Part shown: positions 26,138-34,775 of the stretch, one piece after another | How the letters are laid out: every line of letters starts with the position of its first letter | Numbering within the stretch: the first letter of the stretch is position 1 | NCBI GenBank assembly: GCA_900315455.1 | Contig: OMZE01000001.1 | Location: 186,001-250,000 of the forward strand | DNA: 64,000 nt | From: an uncultured Prevotellaceae bacterium | Lineage (GTDB): Bacteria > Bacteroidota > Bacteroidia > Bacteroidales > Bacteroidaceae | Direction of reading: 5' to 3' | Program-made: the position numbers and the translations under genes | Notes under the pieces: generated by a model | What the model was told of the DNA's origin: nothing | What the model saw: only the letters and a program-made list of their open reading frames with translations | Database searches by the model: none

Positions 26138-29100
26138 TTATTCTATCTCCGGCACCTCTATCTGCGAACCGTAGCGGTGGTACTCGTTGGAGATAGACTG
26201 CTCCTTGATGTAGTGGGTGAGTTCGATGCGGCCGTTGTGAACGGGGGCGGCCTGGGCGATGAACATGTCGGCCTGGGCAGCTGCCACGAAAAGGGTATCG
26301 GGCACATGTGAAGAGATGGTGCGGATGCGCTCAAAGTCTTTCAGGTGTCTGCAGAACTCCTCGAGTGACTCTTTCTTCACAGCGGGAAGTGTGCCGATGA
26401 GCGGGTGGTCGCTGTCGGCAGAGATGGTGAGCGGAGTGCCTACTGTCTTGGCTGCCAACATCACCATTTCCACTTGCTCGGTAGTCTCGTCGCCAAAGAG
26501 GCGGAGCGCCATGCCATCCTTCAAAGGCAGGTAGCGGAAGACGTTTTGCTCACCACGTATATTGGGTTGGATGTTACGGGCATGGCGGAACTCCTTCTCG
26601 TACCATTCCGCATACGACTTCTTGTAATCGGTTGTCGTGCCGGTCTTATCGGTCACCTCCATGAACTGCAGACAGTAGTTCGGGCCGCCCGCTTTCAGAC
26701 CCGGACCGAAAGCCGACAGTTTCATGCCGCCAAAGGGTTGGCGGTTGACAATGGCACCTGTGATGCCGCGGTTGATGTAGAGGTTACCTGCCATGATATG
26801 TTCCTTCCAGTATTTCTGCTCCTGTTCGTCGAGCGACTGCAAGCCGGAGGTAAGGCCGTAGTCGAGGCTGTTTACCAAATGGATGGCCTCTTCAAGCGTA
26901 TCGAATGGAGTGACCGCCAACAGCGGTGCGAAGAGTTCGGTGCGGAAGGTAAACGAGTCGGGCTTCACCCCGATTTTCACCGTAGGTTTCAGGATATATT
27001 TTTTCTCATCCACAAACTCGGGTGCGATAAGCCATTTCTCGCCGGGCTCCAACTGGAAGGCGCGTTGCAGTTTCTCGTTGGCGTTGGTAATCATCGGACC
27101 TACGATGTTGCCGGCATTCCACACACCGCCCACTTTCAGCGACGAAGCACAGTCTTTCAGTTTCTCCATGAATTCGTCGGTTTCATACACCGAGCGCTCT
27201 ACAAGGAGTATCGAACAAGCCGAGCATTTCTGTCCCGCGTTGCCGAAAGCCGAACGGCAGGCGTTCATGATGGCATGGTCGCGGTCGCCTTTGGCCGAGA
27301 GAATCATCACGTTCTTGCCACCCGTCTCGGCTGAGAGCGGTTTGCGCGGGTTGTTGTGTGCGATGGTTTGCGCCGTCTCCGTGCCGCCAGTGAGGATGAT
27401 ATGGTTCACGGCAGGCGAGGAGGTGAGGAGTGGGGTGGCTTCACGGTCGGTAATCACCACTTGTAGTGCCTCTTTTGGCACACCGGCATCCCAGAAGGCT
27501 TTGGCAAACAGCCATGCCACGGGGGCCGCCACGGTGGCGGGTTTCAGAATGCAAGTATTGCCCGAAGCGAGTGCCGCTACAACACCCCCACAGGGGATGG
27601 CACAGGGGAAGTTCCACGGCGACAGTACCAGGACGGTACCTTTAGCGCGCATCTCGATGTCGTCCAAAGCAGCATATTTCTTCATCGTTGTGGTGTAGAA
27701 CCGGCAGTAGTCGATGCCCTCTGACACCTCCACATCGGCCTCTTCGATGGTCTTGCCGGTGATGGCACACATCGACCCGTTGAGGTCGCCGCGCATCTCT
27801 CCGAGGATATTGGCGGCCTTGTACATGATACGGTGACGCTCCTCGATGGTAGTTTTCCGCCACCCCGACGGGTCGGCTTGTGCGATGGCGAGAATTTCCT
27901 CGGTCTGAGCCTTGTTGGCACGCGACATCTCGCAGACGAGCACGTCGCCCTTCTGCGAACGGTCGAAGTAGCGTGCGTGGTCGGCATTGAACACGAGTTT
28001 GTCGCCAATCTGTGTGGGAAGCAGTTCTCCCGGTTTCCATCCTCCCCAAGAGGCGGCTTCTGTCAGTGTTGTATTGCCCGATGCTTTCCATTTTGCGAAA
28101 ATCTTCTCCACCCATTCCTGGTTGCAGAAACGGTCGAAGTCGGTATCGGGCTCATTCTTCATCTCGTCACGAGGTGGCTGTCCTTCATAGGGTTTGTTGC
28201 GGTCTTGCGTACGGGTAGGCACATGGCTCAGGTGATCTTTCATGTTGTAGGCATCGATGAACTGCTGCTCCAGTTCCTTCCACTCCTTCGTACCCGGTTT
28301 CAGCGAGAACGAGTGGGTGAGGAAGTTGTCGGGAGCGGTGTTCTCGTCCATGCGTCTGACGAGATAGGAGATGGCATTCAGGAAATGTTCCTTCTTAACC
28401 ACAGGTGTATAGAGAATCACATGATTGCCGAATTTCTTCTGTGCACGCCAGATGTGGTTGGCCATGCCTTCAAGCATCTCAAAGCAGAAACAGTCTTTGG
28501 GTGTTTTGTACATCTCGGTGAGTAGGTAGGCATAGGAGATGGTGAAGAGATTGTGCGATGCCATGCCTATGTGCAGCACCTTGGCGTTTTCTGGCTTCAG
28601 GCCACGCTCGATAATATGCAGGTAGTTGGCGTCGACCTCTGTCTTGCTCTGACGCACGGGGTTGGGCCATCCGCGCAGGTCGCTCACGATGTTCTCCATG
28701 TCGAGATTACACCCTTTCACGATGCGCATTTTGATGGGGGCACCGCCGTCGGCCACGCGCTGGCGGGCAAATTCCAGCAGCTCGGTCTGGAAGTCCCATG
28801 CATCGGGCAAGTAGGCTTGCACCACGATGCCCGCCTCATAGTTCTTGAACTGTGGCAGTGAGAGCACGTCCTTGAAGAGTTGCATCGTGAGGTGGGCGTC
28901 TTTGTACTCCTCCATGTCGAGGTTGATGAACTTCGCCCGTTTCACTCCTGAGGGGTCAGTATAGGGATTGTTGATGGCTGCCTGGTAGAGCGCCGACATG
29001 CGACGGATGAGTTCTGGGATGCTCTCTTTGTAGTTCAGTGCGTGGGTTTGCGCATAGATGCCCGAGATTTTAACCGAGATGTAGTTGATGTCGGGCTCTT

Positions 29101-29617
29101 TCAGAGCCTCAAGATACGACTCGTAGCGCTTGTCGGCTTCACCGTCGCCAAGGACAACCTCACCCAGGAGGTTCACGTTCTGCCCAATGTCCTGATTGAA
29201 ACGTGTGGCCAAATGGTTGGTGAGATGTGGGCGTGCGGCATCGATGATGACGCGGCTGGTGTCGCGGCGCAGACGCCATTTGATGATGGGCACCGAGGCC
29301 CAGTTGAACAGAGGCAGGTAGGCGAATTTCTGATACATCCAGAACAGGCAGTGGTCGGTCGTTCCAAGGAATTTCGGGATGCCGTATTGGTCGATCAAGT
29401 CTTTCACTCGCACGGCAAGTTTCTGTGGGTCGCGCACCTGACTGGTTTCGTCGAGCATACGCACGATGAATTTCTTGTCGTTGGGTGTTGTCACCATAGT
29501 GCCATACATGTGCTGTTCACTCTTCTCGAGTTTGGTCAAGCCAGAGTAACTTTCATCATAAAGTTTTCTCATCCATGAGAATACTTCATCAATCGTTGGC
29601 AATTGCTGTTCTTTCAT
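26138..29617 (-). CDS. putA: Bifunctional proline dehydrogenase / glutamate-semialdehyde dehydrogenase PutA
   Basis: The 1159-residue cytoplasmic enzyme oxidises proline to glutamate in two steps. The N-terminal half (about 1-480) is the FAD-dependent proline dehydrogenase barrel (INLDMEEYKDAHLTMQLF; MRIVKGCNLDMENI; KVLHIGMASHN). The second half is an NAD-dependent aldehyde dehydrogenase: SPWNFPCAIPCGG (cofactor contact), LTGGTETAQTI, SAETGGKN with the catalytic Glu, and GNAGQKCSACS with the nucleophilic Cys (near residue 800). There is no N-terminal ribbon-helix-helix domain, so it is not a self-regulating PutA. It stands alone, with its own promoter at 29747-29777 and a ~120-nt leader containing a repeated 15-mer. 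Confidence 0.95.
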   Translation of the reverse strand: MKEQQLPTIDEVFSWMRKLYDESYSGLTKLEKSEQHMYGTMVTTPNDKKFIVRMLDETSQVRDPQKLAVRVKDLIDQYGIPKFLGTTDHCLFWMYQKFAYLPLFNWASVPIIKWRLRRDTSRVIIDAARPHLTNHLATRFNQDIGQNVNLLGEVVLGDGEADKRYESYLEALKEPDINYISVKISGIYAQTHALNYKESIPELIRRMSALYQAAINNPYTDPSGVKRAKFINLDMEEYKDAHLTMQLFKDVLSLPQFKNYEAGIVVQAYLPDAWDFQTELLEFARQRVADGGAPIKMRIVKGCNLDMENIVSDLRGWPNPVRQSKTEVDANYLHIIERGLKPENAKVLHIGMASHNLFTISYAYLLTEMYKTPKDCFCFEMLEGMANHIWRAQKKFGNHVILYTPVVKKEHFLNAISYLVRRMDENTAPDNFLTHSFSLKPGTKEWKELEQQFIDAYNMKDHLSHVPTRTQDRNKPYEGQPPRDEMKNEPDTDFDRFCNQEWVEKIFAKWKASGNTTLTEAASWGGWKPGELLPTQIGDKLVFNADHARYFDRSQKGDVLVCEMSRANKAQTEEILAIAQADPSGWRKTTIEERHRIMYKAANILGEMRGDLNGSMCAITGKTIEEADVEVSEGIDYCRFYTTTMKKYAALDDIEMRAKGTVLVLSPWNFPCAIPCGGVVAALASGNTCILKPATVAAPVAWLFAKAFWDAGVPKEALQVVITDREATPLLTSSPAVNHIILTGGTETAQTIAHNNPRKPLSAETGGKNVMILSAKGDRDHAIMNACRSAFGNAGQKCSACSILLVERSVYETDEFMEKLKDCASSLKVGGVWNAGNIVGPMITNANEKLQRAFQLEPGEKWLIAPEFVDEKKYILKPTVKIGVKPDSFTFRTELFAPLLAVTPFDTLEEAIHLVNSLDYGLTSGLQSLDEQEQKYWKEHIMAGNLYINRGITGAIVNRQPFGGMKLSAFGPGLKAGGPNYCLQFMEVTDKTGTTTDYKKSYAEWYEKEFRHARNIQPNIRGEQNVFRYLPLKDGMALRLFGDETTEQVEMVMLAAKTVGTPLTISADSDHPLIGTLPAVKKESLEEFCRHLKDFERIRTISSHVPDTLFVAAAQADMFIAQAAPVHNGRIELTHYIKEQSISNEYHRYGSQIEVPEIE

Positions 29618-29654
29618 AGTTTGAAGGGGATTAACAATATTGTGTTTCTATAGT

Positions 29655-29741
29655 ATGAATAATCTATTTCGAGTATCGCACGCGCTCAATGAACCTTCAC
29701 TTCATCCTGTTCCTTACTTGGAAAAGATGAATAATCTATTT
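29655..29741. repeat. 15-bp direct repeat in the putA leader
   Basis: ATGAATAATCTATTT occurs at 29655-29669 and again at 29727-29741, 72 bp apart. The right copy coincides with the expected putA transcription start. The rest of the 370-bp gap 29618-29987 holds the putA promoter and A/T-rich sequence leading to tamB; I see no gene in it. Confidence 0.8.
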
Positions 29742-29746
29742 TTATG

Positions 29747-29777
29747 CAAAGATAATGCAAGTCGGACATAAAGCCAA
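29747..29777 (-). promoter_or_regulatory. putA promoter
   Basis: TATCTTTG (29747-29754) with TTGG (29774-29777) at 19-nt spacing on the minus strand. Confidence 0.65.
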
Positions 29778-29987
29778 GAAAATAGAAGTTTTTTTCTTGC
29801 TTTGTCGGGCACATCTTATATTCAAAGAAGCCAATTTTTCTAATGCTGGGCGTTTTTTCCACCTCAACGGCATTTTTCTTACCGTCCTTTCCACTTTTTC
29901 TCCGAAAAAATTCGTTACTTTGCAAAGGAAACTGTCCACGCACTGTCGTCTATCCTACGATTTCTGCTAGGACAAAGGGTCACTGAG

Positions 29988-32900
29988 ATGAAAAAGGTAA
30001 TGAAGTGGGTGGCTATCGTTATCCTGATACCCATCCTTCTCTTCTTATTGGTCACCATATTGCTGTACTTGCCGCCAGTGCAAAACTGGGCGGCAGGTAA
30101 GGTGGCTGACTATGCCTCGGAAAAGACGGGGATGGATATTTCCGTCGGACATGTGAGCCTTTCCTTCCCCCTTGACCTGAAGATCGACGACTTCAAGATG
30201 ATCAAGGACAATGACTCCATTCCCGGGTTGCGCGACACCATAGCCGACGTGGGACAATTGGTTGTCGACGTTCAACTTCTTCCCCTCTTCAGGAAACAAG
30301 TGGAGGTCGATGCCCTTGATTTCAAGCATGTAAAACTCAATACCAATGGGTTCATCGACGACCTCCGCATAAAAGGCAATGTGGAGCATTTGGCGGTAGA
30401 ATGTCATGGCGTCGACCTGGAAAAGTCTATCGTCAATGTCAATACTGCAAAACTCGACAGTGCCCGTCTGGAGGTGTGTCTTGGCGACAGTGTGCCGCCC
30501 GACACCACTACCACACCCACGCCGTGGAGGATAAAACTCGACCAACTCTCCTTGGCACGCACCGATGTCACCCTCAGGATGCCGGGCGACACGATGAAGG
30601 TGGGCGCATATCTCGGGAAGGCCGATGTGACAGGTGGCGACTTCGACCTTGCCACGTCGGTGTATCAGGTGAAAGACTTGCGCCTGCACAACTCGAAAGC
30701 TGATGTCGACATGCCTTTCTCCAACACCAAGGTGGCTGCCGTCATGGATGACGTTACGGTGAGTGACGGTCGGTTCGACCTTGAGAATGCCGACTATTCC
30801 GTCGGAAAATTGTCATGGGCGGCAGGAACCCTTCGTTATGACGACAACAATGCCAAGCCTGTCGACGGACTCGACACCAGCCACCTCGCCCTCTCGGATA
30901 TCTCCATCGACGTCGACTCGCTGTCATATCGGCAGTCCGACCTGCAGATGGCTCTTCGCCAATGCTCCTTCCGCGAGAAGAGTGGCTTGCAACTTGAGCA
31001 ACTCACCGGCAAGGTGAGTCTCGACAACAACCGTGTTCTCCTGCCCGATGTCTATCTCAAGACCCCCGACTCCAAGGTGTCGGCAAAGGTGAACCTCGAC
31101 CTCAGCACATTCGACTCTCGCCAACCAGGAAAAATGGCAGCGTCGGTAGATGGATACCTGGGAAAACAAGACCTCATGCGGGTGATGGGCAACATGCCCC
31201 GCGACTTCGTCAGGAAATGGCCCAACCAGCCACTTGCCTTCAAGGGTAATTTCCGTGGTAATATGCAGCGGATGGAATTCAATGGGCTGAATGTGGAGTT
31301 GCCTTCGGCATTCAAGTTAAAGGCTTCGGGATATGCTGCCAATCTCAGCGATCCTGCTCACTTGAAAGCAGATGTCGACCTCTGTGCCACCACTTCCAAC
31401 CTCGATTTTGCCACAACGCTTCTTGATGACGACACCCGCAAGATGATACGTATTCCCAACGGCATCACCTTCGACGGTAACGTGAAAGCCAACGGCAATC
31501 TTTATGCTGCTGATTTCAAGGCTACTGAGGGAGGGGGCGCCATGAAGGCCAAGGTGGCACTCGACAGCAAGGTAATGAAATATTCTGCCACGGTGGATAC
31601 CGAGAAATTCCCGTTGCAGCACTTCCTCCCCAACATGGGACTTTCGCCGCTCACAGCACATATAGAGGCTGATGGGCAGGGCACTGACTTCCTCTCTCCC
31701 TCCACCTCGCTGACGGCAAAAGCCTATGTCGGGAAGTTCCGCTACGACAAGTACGACCTCGATGGCATGAAAGCGACGGCGCAACTCAGAAACGGACGCC
31801 TGATGGCCGACATCGACAGCCATAACCCCTTGCTCGACGGGAATGTGTCATTCAATGCCCTCGTCAACACCAAACGTCTGCAAGGCACTGTGGCATGCGA
31901 CCTCAGCAATGCCGATGTCTACCGCTTGAGGTTATTCGACAAGCCGCTTGTTGTGGCAGGGTGTGCCCATCTCGATATCGACACCGATTTTGGTGAGAAC
32001 CACAAGGTGCAGGGCTCGTTGGGTGACTTGCGGATTTATTACAACAATACCTTCTTCCGTCCGGAAGACATGGAGGTGGATATCCTTACAAAGCGCAACC
32101 TTACCCATGCCTACGTGAACAGTGGCGATTTCGACTTGCGTCTGGATGCGAATAGCGGTTACAAGAGGATAACTTCCCAGGTGGAGCGTTTCACCGACGA
32201 ACTTACCAAACAGATGCGTGACAAGCATTTTGACCAGGCCCAACTGCGAAGCAAACTCCCTGATGCCAATATCTATCTCTCTAGTGGCAAGGAAAACTTC
32301 TTTGTCAGTTTGATGGAAGAGCATGGGATTGGGTTCGACAACTTGCTCGTCGACATGGTATCATCGCCTGTCGATGGCCTCAACGGGACGATGAATGTCA
32401 ATGCCCTCACTTACGACAGTATAACCATAGATACCGTTAAGTTTGCCGTGCTCACCGACAGCACGGGATTCAAGTACAACGCTCAGGTGCGCAATGCTCC
32501 AGGAGGTGAGCAACTGGCTTTCAATGCATTGCTGCATGGCGACATCCTGGAGAATGGTGCGTCGGTGAATGCGAAAATCTACGACCAAAAAGATTCCCTC
32601 GGTCTCGACCTGGGCGCCATGGCGACAATAGAGCGGGGTGGGGTAATGGTCAACCTTACCGACAAGAACCCCATCATCGGCTATAAGCGGTTTGAAGCCA
32701 ACGACGACAACTATATCTTCCTCGGAGACGACAAACGGCTGTCGGCCGGACTCAAACTGAGGTCCGACGACGGCACACACCTGCATCTCTATACCAACGA
32801 CGACAATGTGGAGGCATTGCAAGACCTCACTCTCAGCGTGGGAAAACTCGACCTTGGAGGTATCTTCAGCGTATTGCCTTTCCTCCCGGATGTCAGCGGT

Positions 32901-34775
32901 GTGCTTGATGGCGACTTCCACGTGGTGCAGACCCCGGAGAACCTCTCTGTGTCGAGCGCCCTCGATCTCGCGAAACTCCATTACGAAGGCATGAACATGG
33001 GCGACATTTCCACCGAGTTCGTGTATATGCCCAACGACGATGGGTCGCACCATATCGACGGTGTAGTGTCGAGCAACGGCAACGAGGTAGGTGCGTTGGT
33101 CGGTACCTATTATCCCAAAGACGGCGGTTCGGTTGACGCTGACTTCCAACTTGCCCGCTTCCCCCTCAACCTTGCCAATGGTTTCGTACCCAACCAGTTG
33201 TTCAGACTCTATGGTTATGCTGAGGGCGACCTTTCCATTAAGGGCCCACTCTCCACACCCGATGTCAATGGTGAACTCTTCCTCGACTCCACATTCATCG
33301 TGAGCGACCCCTATGGGATGGAATTGCGTGTGGCTGAAGACCCCGTGCGTATCGTAGGGAGCAACCTGCTCTTCGAGAATTTCGAGGTATATGCCCATAA
33401 CAACAGTCCTCTCAACATCTCGGGCTATTTCGACTTCTCCAATCTCGACAGGATGAATGTCGACCTCCGTATGCGCGCGCAGAACTTCCAGATCATCAAC
33501 GCGAAGGAGAATATGAGGTCGGAGGCCTTCGGAAAGGCTTTCGTTGATTTCTTCGGCTCGATGAAAGGACCGTTGGATGCCATGTCGATGCGGGGAAGGG
33601 TGAAGGTGCTCGGTGCTACCGACATGACCTATGTGCTCCGCGACTCCCCGCTCTCTGCCGACACTCGTTTGGAGGAACTGGTGAAGTTCGTCGACTTCAA
33701 CGACAGCACCACACAGGTTGTTGCAAGGCCCCCGCTGAAGGGTTTCGACATGAACCTCACGCTCAGCGTGGATGAGTCGGCACACATCAAGTGTGACCTC
33801 AATGCCGACCACAGCAATTACATCGACCTCGTGGGAGGCGGCGACTTGCGCTTGACCTACAACACCATCGACAACATGAGACTCACCGGACGATATACGC
33901 TGAGCGATGCGGAGATGAAGTATTCGCTGCCTGTCATACCTCTCAAGACCTTCACCATAGAAGACGGCAGTTATATTGAGTTCAGGGGCGAGCCGATGAA
34001 TCCCACACTGCATATCACCGCTACGGAGCACACCAAAGCCTCTGTAGATGATGGCTCGGGGAATACCAGGAGTGTTGATTTCAAGTGCGGCGTGATTATC
34101 TCGCGTACCCTCAATGACATGGGGCTTGAATTTATCATCGAGGCTCCTGAAGACATCGCTATCAATTCCGAACTGGCTTCGATGTCTATCGAGGAGCGTG
34201 GAAAGGTGGCAGTGACCATGCTTACTACCGGTATGTACCTTGCCGATGGCAACACCAGTGGATTCACCTTGAATGGCGCATTGAGTTCCTTCTTGCAGAA
34301 TGAAATCAACAATATCACGGGCAATGCCTTGCGTACGCTCGACTTCACCGTAGGTGTCGACAATGCCACCGATGCCTCTGGCTCCATGCACACCGACTAT
34401 TCGTTCAAGTTTGCGAAGCGCTTTTGGAACAACCGTCTGCGTGTAATCGTCGGAGGAAAGGTGTCGACAGGTACTGAGGTCGCCAACCAGAACCAGTCAT
34501 TCTTCACCAACGTGTCGTTTGAGTATCGGCTCAGTCCCACTTCCAACAAGTATCTGCGGCTCTACTACGACCGCGACTCCTACGACTGGCTCGAAGGCGA
34601 CATCGGCGAGTATGGCGGTGGCTTCCTCTGGCGCAGGAAACTCCAGCACTTCAAGGACATCTTCAAATTCAAAACTGAAGAACAAAGACTCCCTTCTCCC
34701 AGAGACACGCTCAAACGCAATGTTACGTCGCTACCTTCCACACCAGTCGACAGCATTAAGACCGAAGTAAAATGA
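29988..34775 (+). CDS. tamB: Translocation and assembly module protein TamB
   Basis: The 1595-residue protein is anchored by one N-terminal helix (about 7-27, VAIVILIPILLFLLVTILLY), followed by the AsmA/TamB-like start WAAGKVADYASEKTGMDISVGHVS. A very long repetitive beta region (a beta-taco groove) follows. The C-terminal TamB domain (DUF490, about 1150-1560) contains ENFEVYAHNNSPLNISGYFD and the terminal MNPTLHITATEHTKASVDDG. TamB spans the periplasm and is thought to move phospholipids or assemble outer-membrane proteins with its barrel partner. Its stop overlaps the start of tamL by four bases (ATGA), so the two are translationally coupled. Confidence 0.93.
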   Translation: MKKVMKWVAIVILIPILLFLLVTILLYLPPVQNWAAGKVADYASEKTGMDISVGHVSLSFPLDLKIDDFKMIKDNDSIPGLRDTIADVGQLVVDVQLLPLFRKQVEVDALDFKHVKLNTNGFIDDLRIKGNVEHLAVECHGVDLEKSIVNVNTAKLDSARLEVCLGDSVPPDTTTTPTPWRIKLDQLSLARTDVTLRMPGDTMKVGAYLGKADVTGGDFDLATSVYQVKDLRLHNSKADVDMPFSNTKVAAVMDDVTVSDGRFDLENADYSVGKLSWAAGTLRYDDNNAKPVDGLDTSHLALSDISIDVDSLSYRQSDLQMALRQCSFREKSGLQLEQLTGKVSLDNNRVLLPDVYLKTPDSKVSAKVNLDLSTFDSRQPGKMAASVDGYLGKQDLMRVMGNMPRDFVRKWPNQPLAFKGNFRGNMQRMEFNGLNVELPSAFKLKASGYAANLSDPAHLKADVDLCATTSNLDFATTLLDDDTRKMIRIPNGITFDGNVKANGNLYAADFKATEGGGAMKAKVALDSKVMKYSATVDTEKFPLQHFLPNMGLSPLTAHIEADGQGTDFLSPSTSLTAKAYVGKFRYDKYDLDGMKATAQLRNGRLMADIDSHNPLLDGNVSFNALVNTKRLQGTVACDLSNADVYRLRLFDKPLVVAGCAHLDIDTDFGENHKVQGSLGDLRIYYNNTFFRPEDMEVDILTKRNLTHAYVNSGDFDLRLDANSGYKRITSQVERFTDELTKQMRDKHFDQAQLRSKLPDANIYLSSGKENFFVSLMEEHGIGFDNLLVDMVSSPVDGLNGTMNVNALTYDSITIDTVKFAVLTDSTGFKYNAQVRNAPGGEQLAFNALLHGDILENGASVNAKIYDQKDSLGLDLGAMATIERGGVMVNLTDKNPIIGYKRFEANDDNYIFLGDDKRLSAGLKLRSDDGTHLHLYTNDDNVEALQDLTLSVGKLDLGGIFSVLPFLPDVSGVLDGDFHVVQTPENLSVSSALDLAKLHYEGMNMGDISTEFVYMPNDDGSHHIDGVVSSNGNEVGALVGTYYPKDGGSVDADFQLARFPLNLANGFVPNQLFRLYGYAEGDLSIKGPLSTPDVNGELFLDSTFIVSDPYGMELRVAEDPVRIVGSNLLFENFEVYAHNNSPLNISGYFDFSNLDRMNVDLRMRAQNFQIINAKENMRSEAFGKAFVDFFGSMKGPLDAMSMRGRVKVLGATDMTYVLRDSPLSADTRLEELVKFVDFNDSTTQVVARPPLKGFDMNLTLSVDESAHIKCDLNADHSNYIDLVGGGDLRLTYNTIDNMRLTGRYTLSDAEMKYSLPVIPLKTFTIEDGSYIEFRGEPMNPTLHITATEHTKASVDDGSGNTRSVDFKCGVIISRTLNDMGLEFIIEAPEDIAINSELASMSIEERGKVAVTMLTTGMYLADGNTSGFTLNGALSSFLQNEINNITGNALRTLDFTVGVDNATDASGSMHTDYSFKFAKRFWNNRLRVIVGGKVSTGTEVANQNQSFFTNVSFEYRLSPTSNKYLRLYYDRDSYDWLEGDIGEYGGGFLWRRKLQHFKDIFKFKTEEQRLPSPRDTLKRNVTSLPSTPVDSIKTEVK

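Noticed and set aside
32361-34391. 676-codon open frame on the minus strand inside tamB
   Set aside because: It lies wholly antisense to a clear TamB domain, has no family features and reflects high-GC third positions.
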